DNA of 64,000 nt from Jacaranda mimosifolia. Its lineage: Eukaryota; Streptophyta; Magnoliopsida; Lamiales; Bignoniaceae. The translations under genes and the position numbers were made by a program. Within the stretch, counting starts at the first letter, position 1, and every line of letters begins with the position of its first letter. Below are positions 1-12,095 of this stretch, piece after piece. A model generated the notes under the pieces. It had not been told where the DNA came from and did no database searches. It saw only the letters and a program-made list of their open reading frames with translations. The stretch is from NCBI GenBank assembly GCA_018894105.1, contig CM032121.1, forward strand, positions 5,064,507 through 5,128,506, written 5' to 3'.

Positions 1-437
1 ATATATATATATATAAATCATCATTCCCTCCCAAACTTTCTCAAATGCATCACTGGCCCTTAACTCAAGATTTTGGCTATTTATATTACAGCAGGTGGAC
101 GACGTACGATGTATTGCATAAACAAGTGAAGGTTTGGAAATTTTTGTCCTAAAATTTATAGAAGTTAGAAGACTAGTTGAAAATTTTAATATCAGATGAT
201 CTTAATTAGAAAATTTTAAGACTTTCTATTCGTGCTCGTAGATAATTTAATTGATATATATATATATATATATATATTTATAATTTAGAATCTAGAAATA
301 CTTGTAATTGCACGGTCTTTTTATATTAATAATTGCTATATATGCGGACTTTTCCGCAATCAGTGGGAATAAGAACAGCCAGCTTAGTAGTGCTTTTGAC
401 AAGCTTGTGAATTAGGGGAAAGAAGAGGGAAGTGGAG
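1..437. promoter_or_regulatory. Upstream region of the AE7-like gene
   Basis: AT-rich sequence that opens with a TA dinucleotide tract and has a second one near 255-277. No gene is seen. The last 100 bases become GC-richer up to the ATG at 438 and presumably hold the promoter and 5' leader. No TATA box or initiator could be assigned with confidence. Confidence 0.4.
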
Positions 438-2735
438 ATGACTCTGGGTCTGATCAACGCCAATCCTGTAGTCCACGCTAAGAAGGAAAGGATCGCCCGC
501 ACGGACGACCCTCACGCCGACGACGCCGTCGATCCCCTTGAAATCTATGATATCCTTTATCTCAAACCAATTGTTTTCCCATTTCTTGTACCGTCTTCTC
601 TTAAGTAAAATCTCGGAGAATTATTTAAATTATGTATGCCTTGAATTTTTCTTCAGCTGGCAGCTAACTGAAGCTTTTGATCAATATTATTTGAATGTTT
701 GTGAAATGGGTTCGATCAAATTTGTGATCTTTGACTAGTAATGGGTACATTATGTGAGGGATATAAGAGATCCGGAGCACCCGTACTCTCTGGAGCAGCT
801 GAGCGTGCTCTCTGAGGAGTCTATTACTGTTGATGAGAAGCTTGGCCGCATTTTGTTAGTTTTCTGTTTTGTTCTTGCTGCTGGTTTTCACCAATTTCAG
901 TTCTTTGAGAGTATAGCTAAACTGTGTTTTAGTAGCTTGATCATTATGTGATGCTTAGTGGTTTAGTTTTTGACTCATTTTATTGAATTGTTGCGCTTTT
1001 TTGCTTCTAATCGATTGTGGATTGTAATTAGGCAAGATTGAAACTTTTTAAGTGGATTTTGGGAGTACTGATTTTCTGTCCAATAAATTGATATTCATTT
1101 TGTAGGATAACTTTTACTCCGACCATCCAACATTGCAGCATGGCGACAGTAATTGGTTTATGCTTAAGAGAAAAATTGAAGGATTATTTTCCTCCACATT
1201 TCAAGGTTGGTTCTCTGTAGCTGTATTTTTATTTCATGTGATTGTCATAGTTTCTGGAAATTTCATAGTGATCTTGTTGATGAAGTTTATTTGATTACTT
1301 TGTGGATCGCTAACTATTTATTATATATCCCACTTTATTGCTTTCCTGGAATTGGAAATTCCTTTATTATGGTAAAGATAAATGGTAAGAGGAATGAGCT
1401 TAATTGCTATCAGATGCTGAAGTTCACGTACAAGAATTGTGTTCATCTGTCGTTGGAATTGTCTAAAAGATCATCCATTAATGAACTAGCAGTTTTTTTG
1501 TCCTATAAAAGATCATCCATAGGACATGGCTTGTCCTTTTCACGTGTGCTGGAGAAGTTTGTTACAGCTAATTCTGATATTCTATTGAGTAAAATAGTTT
1601 CAACGTCAGCAAACTATTGGACCAGTTCACCTAAAGGGTTCACGACTTCAAAAATATCACATGAACTTATGTATATTTAGGCATGAAAAGCCTAAAGAAA
1701 GCAAAAAACTTGATTAGAGAAGCCCTCTTTTTCATAATCCTTGAATACTGTGAACCACTGATTTTTTTTATTTCAAATATGGAAAATGATGGTAATCATG
1801 AAACTAGACAAAAAAGGAAGAAAAAAAAAATCTAGCACTCGTACTTTTTCTGTAGCAAAGTGTAGGCAGCTATGCTGAAAGATTCAGATATAGAATCCAT
1901 CGCCTTCCTCAGTTCTCTATCAACTAAAGAATGTGAAATTAAGACTATTGCTGTTTGTACCTCTTCCACCATCGTCTCAGCCAAAAACTGTTCTGATGTT
2001 GGCAAAGTTTGAGAAGAGCTTGTTTGTTGCATGTGGCTTGTGACATTTTTACCAACTTGGACTTAATTGTATCTAAAGTAGCTTACTGTTTAATGATGTG
2101 GTTTTACAGGTAGACATAAAAGTGGCTGCTGGATCGCATGCAAATGAAGAATCAGGTGAAAGGCCTCAAATTGAATCTCTCTATATATCACTGATGCTCA
2201 TCCTATCCCTTTCTTTGGAACATTAAACTAGTATCTCCAAAATGCCTAGACTAGCCTGGAGTTAGCCATCCTACATGACTTATGGTTTGATATAACAGCG
2301 TCCACCCCCACCATTCGCAAAACAAAAGAAGAGAAAAGCTTAGAAGAATGACCAGTAAATATGGATGAAAATGTCTCTTGTTTCTGCGTTCATATTCTCA
2401 TCAAGTGTCAAAGCAATTAAAAACTGCCATGCTAGTAACCATGCCACCCCTTGAATCGTCACCTTTCTCAATGTGAAAAGTGATGGATTTGCCCATTGAC
2501 CCAGGGGCAGGCAGAAGCCGGCTGTATAACTTTGAAAGATAGAATATATGTTGTTTTACATCTTTGATCTTGATTTTGCTTTCCAGAAGAACTCCAAACT
2601 TATTCATGACACTTGTTATTTCTCTTTTCTGCAGTCAATAAGCAGTTAAATGATAAAGAAAGAGTGGCTGCAGCATTAGAGAATCCAAACCTTCGCCAAC
2701 TTGTCGATGAGTGCCTTTATTCTAGTGAACTTTGA
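438..2735 (+). CDS. MIP18 family (DUF59) protein, AE7-like, cytosolic Fe-S cluster assembly
   Basis: Five exons: 438-549, 749-854, 1106-1205, 2110-2155 and 2635-2735 (465 nt, 154 aa); all phases close. The protein begins [18 protein letters not shown], followed by the DUF59 core ([14 protein letters not shown], then [18 protein letters not shown]) and ends [11 protein letters not shown]. Plant homologues (AE7 and its AEL paralogues; CIAO2/FAM96 in animals) are about 150-160 aa and act in the cytosolic CIA targeting complex that hands Fe-S clusters to nuclear DNA-maintenance enzymes. The conserved cysteine of the QHCSMAT motif is present. The start is the first ATG of the conserved N-terminus. 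Intron 1 is a minor-spliceosome AT-AC intron; introns 2-4 are GT-AG. The gene converges with the Sec14-like gene 570 bases downstream. Which paralogue this is (AE7 or AEL) cannot be settled here. Confidence 0.93.
550..748 (+). other. U12-type AT-AC intron 1 of the AE7-like gene
   Basis: The exon ends GAAATCTATG and the intron opens ATATCCTTTA, the classical U12 AT-type 5' splice site. A U12 branch-site match (ATCTTTGAC, branch A near 734) lies 14 nt before the terminal AC at 747-748. Joining 549 to 749 restores the family sequence ([14 protein letters not shown]) in phase. No GT donor in the neighbourhood gives an open, conserved reading. Confidence 0.92.
1832..2052 (-). other. Antisense ORF inside intron 3 of the AE7-like gene
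   Basis: An open minus-strand frame in the 904-nt intron encodes about 73 residues (66 from its ATG at 2032). It has a normal-looking amino-acid mix, for example [20 protein letters not shown], and ends at a stop at 1832-1834. I do not recognise the protein. It may be a captured gene fragment or chance; see the second antisense ORF in the next intron. Confidence 0.25.
2401..2634 (-). other. Antisense ORF inside intron 4 of the AE7-like gene
   Basis: A minus-strand frame is open from a CTGCAG (possible splice acceptor) at the intron end to a stop at 2401-2403, about 77 residues, including [20 protein letters not shown] and [15 protein letters not shown]. The composition looks coding-like but I cannot identify it. 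Together with the antisense ORF at 1832-2052 it could be the remnant of an inverted gene fragment inside the host gene. Confidence 0.25.
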
Positions 2736-3305
2736 GTTAGCGTCCACCTCTCTGCTGCTGAATAACATGTATGGTAGCCATTTTGTTCATCCATGTAATG
2801 TTGTTGTGTTTTATGGGTTGTGAAAAATGATCGGTGGTTTGTCAGTTATCCTAATCAATAATGAGATACTCTTCACAGAGGTTGTTTATGTTTTCTGGTT
2901 GGGATGAGGAATGATTGATCTGGCGCGAGATTACCTTTAAGCCCATGACAAAAAAAAAATATTAATATTGCATATCGTTTGTGTGATTGATTACCAAATA
3001 TTTCAAGTTTTTTTTGTGCAAGTTTACAATTGCATTTTTATGGTTTTTTTGTTTTCTAATTTTGTCTTTTAAATTAATTTCACTTTTTCTTTCCTTTTTA
3101 TTCTCTTTTTCGAACAAAATAAGCATGTCATAAACATCCCTCTTTACCTGGACGGAAGATTAAAAATTTGCAATAATTATTATGATTATTTGTCATCATC
3201 CCAACAAGAATCAGGACAATCTTAATTAGTACCCTAGTGTGAGTACAGTTTACTTAGTATTACTCTCGATTAGTAGAACTTGGCAATATTACAGGAGTTC
3301 TTTCG
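2736..3305. other. Convergent intergenic space: 3' UTRs
   Basis: This 570-bp gap separates the stop codons of the convergent AE7-like (+) and Sec14-like (-) genes. It is AT-rich, with poly-A and poly-T runs near 2949 and 3008, and should hold both 3' UTRs and polyadenylation sites. No further gene is seen. Confidence 0.6.
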
Positions 3306-5101
3306 TTAGACCACTGGCTCTGAAACCATCTCTGATTTATCCAATCCCCAGAACTTGGCAGTTTTAACATCATCCTGAGCCATCAATCTTGAAAATTCTT
3401 CATGGTCGTATTTCAGGGTAGCTTTTCCCCCAAACTCGCTGGGAAGATTCTCAGTGTCGAAGAAGGACTTCATTAGCTCCAAGCTGTCTTTGTTATTCGG
3501 GTAAACAAACTTTATTTTCTGAAATGTTTTCTGGTCCACAAAGTACTTCACAACCTGCAGAAACCCGGTTCTAGAGACGTCAATGACTTGGATGAATCAA
3601 AGCCATCTATAAGAATAGAGCATCAAAATGAATCTAAGGAGAAATGATGAATAATATTTGTGATTTTGGATAAAGGACAAAAGGCCGAGTGGTTATTTGG
3701 CTCAATAACATCAAAATCAGACACAAAGTGTGAAATCAGGTATCAAAATCTAAAACTCCTATCATGTGTGAATAAATAAATAAAGATGAAGGGTGAAATA
3801 GGTGGAGCTTATACCTTCCAAAATGCCTCAAAAATTCTTGGAGGGCTGTAGAGAACAACTATTGCAAGTCTCTCCGGATAATGGTTCTGTAAAATATAGA
3901 TAATATCCCGGGCTGTTTTGATGGGCACATTGGTGTTCAAAGACCATCCATTGAAGTCTATGAGCCATGACATTTGCTCTTGCCCCTCAGGCAGGTTCAG
4001 GATTGCATTCTCCATTAGATAGACGAGATGACGAATATTACCCTCAGGTGATGCCGTGTTCTGTAATACAGATTGGATGAATTGGTAAATTATAAGATGC
4101 ACGATATATAGAAGAAGATGAAAGAGTATATTACATAAATACATGAGAAGAAAATCCCAGGACAAACCTGCTTTCCGGGCCTCATTATAAGGACTGTTCT
4201 CCCATTTCGGTCATGAAAATTAGCTTTGGAAACTTTGCCAGTCTCACCTTCATGTGCTACTTCATGCTGTTATAATGAGCATTCAAGTCAGAATCATTTT
4301 GCTGTGAGAAATGCGGCAGAATATGGGCAGAAAATACAAATTTCACCATAAACAAAACTTGGTAAGAGAAATTTTTGATGAGGCTTTGGCTGAAAAGCAG
4401 AGTCTCTGAAGGTGGAAAGATTTACGAAATTTTCAATTTCTTAATATTTTGGTAACTCACCCAACGTATTTCTTCCGGCTTGTATGCTGTTCTCCACTTA
4501 ATAGTCTCCTCCAACATCTTCTGGGCCTTATCAAGATTCCAGTTTCGAGCTTCTAAATACCTCCTCAGGCATGCATCAGTGCAAAACTTTAAGCTTCGAC
4601 CAGAAAGTGGTCCAAGAGCATCTCTTAGTTGTCTAACCTGTAAGAAGAAACATAGTTCTTTCTGTCAATACCTAATATTTATGTTTCTTAAATTGCCAAA
4701 ATCAAGTTTCCTCTCTTAATAAACTAAAAAGAATATATCCAGAGTTTGGTTTCTAATGATTTCTAGTAATATGACTTCAATGCGAGCTACACCAGGTGAA
4801 CCATCTTATGTTATAAAACTAGCATATACAACCTTCTCGTGTTACCAAACAATCCGAACAGTGAACCACGGAGAAATTTACTGGATATGGAAGAATGGAC
4901 TAAGCCGTGCATGTAGAAACAGTCAAAACAATGAACCAAGAAAGAAATTTACACGACTGGTGAAAGGTAACAAGTCATGCGTGCAGGTCTTTAAAGGAAA
5001 TGTTTCTTTATAAGCTGCAGGATTATCATCCTGGTTGTTACCTTTGTGTCTCGCTCTGCAGTATCGATCTCCTGATGGTTCTGAGCCCTTCTCCTAAACA
5101 T
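3306..5101 (-). CDS. Sec14-like CRAL-TRIO phosphatidylinositol/lipid-transfer protein
   Basis: Five coding exons in transcription order: 5101-5042, 4637-4461, 4266-4168, 4060-3815 and 3554-3306 (276 aa). Phases close at every junction and all splice sites are GT-AG. The protein starts MFRRRAQNHQEI. A CRAL-TRIO N-terminal helical domain follows (ACLRRYLEARNWNLDKAQKM, EEIRW), then the lipid-binding CRAL-TRIO domain (MSWLIDFNGWSLNTNVPIK, LQNHYPERL, PPRIFEAFWK, FVYPNNKDSLELM, LPSEFGGKA). There is no GOLD or nodulin extension, so it belongs to the short single-domain plant Sec14 group (like Arabidopsis At1g22180/At4g08690), cytosolic or membrane-peripheral. An in-frame ATG 10 codons upstream is possible, but MFRRR fits the family. 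Spliced leader: see 5102-7210. Confidence 0.94.
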
Positions 5102-7210
5102 GGTGACTGCCAACTCGATAAGAAAATTCATAACATCAGCTGAAAGGAGGACAATATAGGCAGCAGTTGTCTTGCTAAAGTTGATCTTGAAAGTAAAATA
5201 GCCATTGACCAACAGCATAAAAGTAAAGGCTGTAAACATTTATGGAAAGCTGCCCACCACATGATCATAGGCAGATAGTTTCTAAGCCTTCACGCAACAG
5301 CCATCAACGTTAAAATACAAATTGCAGCAATTTGTTGAAGAAGCTACCAAAAAATATCAGCTGAAAAGTAGTTTTAGAAAGTTTCTCTTTCAAACTTCTG
5401 GGTGACACTGCACCAGAACCGTTTGCTGAGATAATTGATTACACTAACAGATGTGATAAACTGACATAGAGAAGCTGGAACTTATAGTGAGCAACTAAGT
5501 TCCAGTTGATGAAATTGACATGGCAAAAATTGCAAGGCAGTAGGATAAAACTTCAAGTATGCTAGATGTCTCTAGAGGCAGTTCTCTCATGGTGTTTTCT
5601 TTGCCCATCCACTTGAATCTTTAAATGCTTCTGGATGTAACAAAGCCAGGGACGAGTTAAGAGCCCTTATGTAATAATGGATTCTTTAATGTTTCCATGA
5701 CTAAGTATTCAAGAGATAGCCAGTTATATGCACCAAAAGAAAAGGCAATGTGTCTATCATGTCGTCCACCAAACACAAAACTCAACTCACTATTTCACCA
5801 AAAGATATCACTATCCTATAAGCATATAGAACACATGAATAGCTTACTTTAGATATTAGGTTTATCAGCATGGTTCAGTGTTGTTAGATCATACGTCTCC
5901 CTGTCAATAAATTGACATTTTGTAGAATTCTTGATAGTTCAATCATCTATCCTGCTTATGCTAAAAGTTTATTCAGAACACTTGGATAAGAGTAATCTTT
6001 CAACTAGCCATGTTCATCGGATGCTTTTTATTCTCGAAACTGCTCAGATCAGACAATTTGCTGCTAGACATCCATAAGATGAGCATTTAAATTTACAAGA
6101 CTAAATACATAATTGTTCAGGGATTGCAAGAGCTAAGTACTTGAAAATAACTCATTACAGAATTTTCATTTTGCTGAGAATAAAAATGTCTTTTATACTC
6201 TCACGTCTACTAAGATTCCAATAAAACAGAGCACTTCCATTTACTTTGATATTGCTACTGGCATTGACAGGAAAATCAACACAAATACAAATGCATTAAC
6301 AAAAACCTCTTATCAACCCAACTATCTACAAATTTTGACTCCAAAAACGTCACAGAAACTAGACATATTGGGGAAAAGAAGAGAGGAAAAAAAGAAAAAC
6401 TATAATAGAAGCCAGAACTTCCTATTACTTTTAAATTATCTCATTATTCTTGTTCTTCCACTTTCATCAGGGAGAGGGCAAGGTCAAATTATGCATGCCT
6501 GCCCAAAAGAGAAAATTGAAAATGGAACTTGAGCCTTAGCCTCTGGAGCAATTTTTCATCTTTTCATTGCAATGATCCTCAATAAAACAAATCAAAGCTT
6601 GACTCTACATGGAAGATTAATGGGGAATGTGAACACACGTATTGCTACCTTATTGGCCCATGTGACATACTCACAGAGCCTTTAGAAAGATAGCATAAAT
6701 CATCAGTTTTAACAATCACAGAAAACCAAATCAGATAGGAAAAGGTTAAAAGCCTTTGAAATTTCCATGACCATCACAAACAGTGAAAATCTTGAGCAGA
6801 GAAATGACCTTTTAGCAACTCTAAAATCCAGATTCCGGCAACTCAAAAACTAGTTGCAAGAACTAAAACACTGAATCACAGAAAGACAAGAAACCCAATA
6901 AATAACAACCAGATTTCGGGCTGTCCAAAGTTAAAAGTCAGCAACAAGAAATCCACAACGGCATGCAGAAGGACACTAAACCAATCTGACATCAACAACC
7001 CAAAAAGACATAAAGAAAAACAGAGTTTTTTCAGCGTAGTTTAAGTGGTGCAACCTTCAAACCTGAGAAATGAAAGCTGGAAAACTATAGTCTAACACTT
7101 CTTCTCTCTTTCAAGCAAGAAAAGAATTATCGCTGCCAAAAAAAGTGGGTCTGTTGAGATTTACGTCTGAAAACGAAGCAGCATTCAATTCCTCAACCGA
7201 CATAAGAGAG
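5102..7210 (-). promoter_or_regulatory. 5' leader with a probable 1.9-kb UTR intron, Sec14-like gene
   Basis: Upstream of the ATG the minus strand shows a strong acceptor (CTCCTTTCAG, ending at 5144). About 1.9 kb higher there is a good donor context (TTTCTCAG/GTTTGAAG, boundary at 7063/7062), following sequence with leader character. I infer a non-coding first exon of roughly 7063-7210 and a long leader intron. The space between has no other coding signal. This is inferred from splice-site quality only; transcript data are lacking. Confidence 0.45.
7111..7203 (-). other. Possible 30-codon upstream ORF in the Sec14-like leader
   Basis: In the inferred first leader exon, the minus strand holds an ATG at 7203-7201 and a 30-residue frame (starting MSVEELNAASF) ending with TGA at 7113-7111. 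If the leader exon is real, this uORF could reduce translation of the main frame. It may equally be chance. Confidence 0.25.
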
Positions 7211-9110
7211 CGGGGGCGCACAACGCATGCCTTTTCGTTTGCAACACATTTATGTGCGTTTAATTCTTTTTATAGTATTTCACCAACTTTATGTGCGTGT
7301 ATTGTTTAAAGGGTAAAAGGAAAACAGCGTAGGAAAAGGGGCAGCGAGGAGAGGTCAGAGGGAAAACGAGCAACCATCTGTCGGTAGAGTGGGGTAGGTG
7401 CTGATTGTGGTGGACCGGCGGCGGGGCCCTTACGCCTTCGGTCAGAGATGGAGTACGTTTTCTAGGTTGAGATTCGCATTTGGCTCCTTGTGTTAGAAGT
7501 CCTCATGGTAGACTTTTTTAGTAGTCTACCCAACTAATAATGCTATTGTTTTTGTGTTTGGTATATATTGTGTGTTGTGATTGTTAAAAAAATTATAAAA
7601 TAATTATTTATACCTAATTTGGATGTGAATTGGGATATTCTTTCAAATTTTTTTGGGAGAACGGATTTTGGGAAGTGGGGTTAGAGAATACGATGGTTGT
7701 TTATTTGTGTTTTAGGAGGTAGGTAGAGAATGAATTGAGAAAAAATAGTTTGTTTATTTGTGTTTTGTGGGGGGCAATATATCAAATCAATTAATTTTTT
7801 ATTAAGTTTGTGGAGCAAAATGAGTATTTTAAAATTATTTATATACATGTATATATAAATTCCATGAATGGTTGTATGTGTATATATCTATAATGATGAG
7901 ATAATTGATTGAAACTTTAGAGAATGTGTTTAGAGTGTGAATAGTAGGAATTTTTTGGGGATAAATTTTGTATTTTGGGAATGGGATTGGGGAATGTGTA
8001 GTGTTTGTTTGTTTAAGTTTTGGAAGTTGAAAAATAAATTGAGAGTTTGTAAACAAACAAGCCCTTAACATCAACAAAATATTCTTATTATTATTTTTTA
8101 ACTCTCATAATTATTAAGATAATTTTCTTTTTCTTTTCTCCTATATTCTTTTGTCTTCAATTGTTGACTTTTTTTCTTTTTCGTTGTATTATTTTAACTC
8201 ATCTTAGTTTTTTTCTTTCATTTGTCATTAAAATTTAATAAGCATATTAAAATTATAACATGTAAAAATGTAGATGAATGTTTTATTTATTTTGTTTTAC
8301 AAAATTTTAGTACACGCATCAAAATTTTCAAATTACTGATTTTAAATAATTCTCTTAATTTTATCTTATTTGCGTAACGTTCTTACGTCTATCTTATTCA
8401 AATAATTTTCTTAGTTATTGCTCAAATACATGCACATTCTCAATTTAGGTCTTTTTTCCGAATTAGGTCATTGTAGTTCAAATAATTCTCAACCCACCAG
8501 ATTGGTTAAAGCTCGATCTTAGTTACTTGATTCAATATTCATATAATTTATATCCAAGCCAACATAAAATAAAAATAAAAAAAAGAGTAAAATAATAACA
8601 TAAAAAACCAATAAATCAAAATAAGTGTTTTTTTTTTTTTTGACACTATAAATCAAAATAAGTTATTTGGTAGACTAAAGACATTTTCAGAAAATGAGGT
8701 ACGCGAAAAAAAAATTTAAAGAAAGTGGAACAAAATGGGAATTTGCGGAAAAGGGAAAAAGAAAATTAGAGAAAGTAATATGAATATAGTATAAGTAGAA
8801 AGAGGAGTAGTAAAGAACCACTTCAAGAAATTCGAGAAAACAAATAATTTTTCTCCAAATATTTTATTCAATTACATTGAAAGATATTAAATTTTGTGTT
8901 TAGTTTATCCAAAAGGAAAATGCAGAGGAATTAAAGTTTTTCATACTTTTTTTTTCTTTATTAAAACCATAGTCCCAAACACAACATTAATGGTTATATT
9001 AACTAAACTAGTAATGAAATTTGTCCGGGATTTGAAATTCTTCCTATTTTCCCAACTGCAAAATATAAAATTTTCATTATCAGCAGAATTTTTAGAGTCT
9101 TGATTTTTGC
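7211..9110. other. Promoter-side GC patch, then an AT-rich MITE-bearing spacer
   Basis: Bases 7310-7470 form a GC-richer patch, probably the promoter side of the Sec14-like gene. From about 7545 to 8068 lies a member of the AT-rich MITE family also seen at 26.3, 31.7 and 60.1 kb (ending with rc of GTTTGTTTACAAACTC-like sequence). The remainder to 9110 is AT-rich without a credible gene. Confidence 0.45.
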
Positions 9111-9987
9111 CACTTAGGGGGCGTTTGGGTGTTCAGGAGCTTATAATCTATATAAATTAAAATATAATGATATTATAAACTTCTTATAAAAGTGTCATAA
9201 TATAGTTTTTAAAATTCTAATAAACTCATTTATTTCAACTTTATAAGTTACAAAATCATTATTACTAATACCTTTAGCTGAAGCTCTAAATAAATAATAT
9301 TTTTTTGCTACAATTATATGTTCAACGCAAAAATTGTTATTGTGTAAACCTATCTTGAAAGGTAACGAGAGGGGATTGGATACGATACGATTGATTATAT
9401 AAAAGTAGAATTTCTCTTTCAATTCTTTACTTATTGGAAAAGAACATAGGAAAATGAAGAAATTGAAGTTTTAACGCAGGGCTCTTAATCGAAAAATTAA
9501 TATAACTATAAGTACTTTTATTGAGACTAGAACTTAGTTAAATATTTCAAATATTTATTTTAAATCATAATTTTCTTTGATCTAAATATTGCAAGATTTT
9601 ATTTTAAAATAAAAAATAATGTTTTTAATGTGTGAGGTTTAGGATTTAAACTCAAACGGCCCAACTGTATATCCATTTGCAAATTAAAAAAGAAAACGAA
9701 TATATATATAGATACACAAACACCCCACTTGTTAATATGTTGGGACATTTTTTAGTTCAGGATTTATCTTACCAACTAAAAAATTAAAAATTAATAAATA
9801 TATCTGATACTATTCTTTAGCTTTTAAAATCTATTTTTTAGTTCAAATCAAATTTCTATTACTAACTGGAATTAAAAAAAATTAATAGATATGTTTTGAT
9901 TAAAATAGAAAAAATAATTATTGATAGAAAAGAGAATACGAAGGATATGACTGATAGAAAAGTATATAATATATATATATATATATT

Positions 9988-10080
9988 ACACACACGCACA
10001 TCAAAAGCTCGTTCGAATTCGAACTCCTAACCACCCATATTATGTAGGATACTTATGCCATTGAGTCACAAATCACTTAA
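9988..10080 (-). repeat. tRNA-like SINE head (partial)
   Basis: Read on the minus strand, a GAGTTCGAATTCG segment matches a pol III B box and is preceded by an A-box-like TGACTCAATGG; a TA-rich stretch follows. The same arrangement occurs at 23625-23719. The tail and target-site duplication could not be delimited. Confidence 0.45.
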
Positions 10081-10663
10081 AATACAATATATATATATAT
10101 ATATATTATTTTTAGTTGGAACATAAACTACCATAATAAACAGTAGTCACAATTACCATATACTAACCAAAAACTACTAAAAAAATATTTTTCTAAAAAA
10201 AAAATATATATATATATAATTATGCACTTCTTTAGTGGGACTCAATTGAGATATATAATAGAGCACAAGGTTGAAAATTCATGCAATTTTGCTCTTATGT
10301 CAATCCATTATTTTGCTAATCGTTGGCCATTAAAGTTTGACAATTCATGGCAGACACATAATGAATTTTCAGCACTAAACTGACTGTAGATCATTTGATT
10401 TTTAAGGGCATTACGAGATAGTTAGGCATGTGAACCGGATTAAATTATTTCTAAGTCATTACACATAATTTGTAACTTTCAAGGAAGTAGCCCACCTCAG
10501 CATTTAATTAGGCTGTATCATTGTCAGACATGAATTTTCTTAATATTGACAATCTACCAAGAATAAATGAAATTCATGTAGACTTATATCATAATAACTT
10601 TTCAAAATAATATGATATAATGTCTAGAATTACATAATATTCGAAAAATAATTCAAACCAAAT

Positions 10664-11402
10664 ACAGCGTTTGGCTGAGGTCATAACTATAAATTTCTCA
10701 AAATATCTTATATGATATTTTAAAATTTATAAGATATTAAAAAATATTTTATAATTTTTTTATAGAAAAAAGAGTTTGTAAGATCCTAAAACAAAGTATT
10801 GGGGCTTTGTCTGATTATGTTTCTTCAAAATAATATTATTTTGGGAAAATATAACTAAATATATCTCCATTTTTCCTCCAAAACGTATATTCTTCAATAT
10901 ATATTATATATATCATATATATTTTATTATTATTGTAATATTAACATAATCACTCAATTTTATTCTCACCTCAAAAACTCAATAAAAAAGTATTGATTTG
11001 ACTGCTATAATAAAAATTGTCTTCCCCAAAATATAAACAAACATACCAAAAAATAATTTTCATTTTCTCCAATAATTCATTCTTTCAAAATACATAATAA
11101 ACACATAATAAAATCAAACAAAAAACATAACCAAACATAACCTAGGATTTTATAAACTTTATTAAAAGAAGTAAGAAAGTTCTTAATTTATTTTCAAGAC
11201 TTAACAAACTCTTTCAATTTTAATCATTTTATTTATAAAATTGTCACTATCAACATGTTATAAGTTTTAAGATCTTATTTTATCCAAATGCTTCAATAAC
11301 GTATTTTAGAAATAAGATTTAACATCTTATAAGCTCCAAAAAAATATCTTAAAGATGTGAGAGCCTATAAGATCTTTTAAATAAACTCAACCAAACACCC
11401 TC
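10664..11402. mobile_element. Tourist-like MITE split by a nested AT-rich MITE
   Basis: The left part (about 10664-10796) aligns with one end of the 385-bp Tourist family (GCGTTTGGCTGAGG ... TATAAGATATT). The right part (about 11150-11402) aligns with the other end and finishes CCAAACACCCTC followed by TAA. Between them, roughly 10800-11145 is a copy of the AT-rich MITE family, with GATTATGTTTCTTC at one end and AAACATAACC at the other. The simplest reading is insertion of the second element into the first. Confidence 0.6.
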
Positions 11403-11839
11403 TAATTTGAGTTTTAAAAAGTTTTTGAATATAAATTGAGCTTGTAAAACTAAACTCGAACTCACTTAGAAATAAATTATATTAAATTAATTTAAATTAT
11501 TTAAAATAATATTATTACTTTTCGATCCTGTCATCCCCTTTATCATCGTTAAATTTTACACATTATCAATCAATTAAAAAATAATTTTAAACAATTCTTA
11601 TCTTATTATAGTACATGATAATTATTATTAAAATAATAATAGTGTGTCGACTTTGTTTCAATAAATATTTTTTTAATTTAACGTCAATATGTGTTTATAT
11701 GATTATAAACAAATCCAACTTTGTTGTCAATATGAATAACATTTTTTTTAAAAATTTAACTGTTATTGATAATAAAAAAATTAAGGTTATTATTATTTTT
11801 TTTAATTTTTTTATGTGTTTTGAAAGAATGAATTATTGA

Positions 11840-12095
11840 AGAATGTGAAAGTTATTTTTGATATGTTTGTTTATATTTTGGGAGAGACATTTTTTTACTG
11901 CAGTAGTCAAATCAATGCTTTTTTGTTAGATTTTTCGAGTTAAAATGGAATTGAATGATTTTTTTTAATATTAAAATAATATATATATATATATATTGAA
12001 AAATGTGTGTTGTAGAGGAAAAATGAAAATATGTTTGGTTATGTTTTTTCAAAACAATATTATTTTGGGGAAACATAATCAAATGCTCCCTAAAT
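11840..12095. mobile_element. AT-rich MITE family copy (partial)
   Basis: The sequence ends GTTTGGTTATGTTTTTTC...GGGGAAACATAATC and shares internal blocks with 26.26-26.69 kb (ACTGTAA/CGGTCAAAT-like, TTTGGGGGAAATGGAATT-like). It is non-coding. The precise limits are uncertain. Confidence 0.4.
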
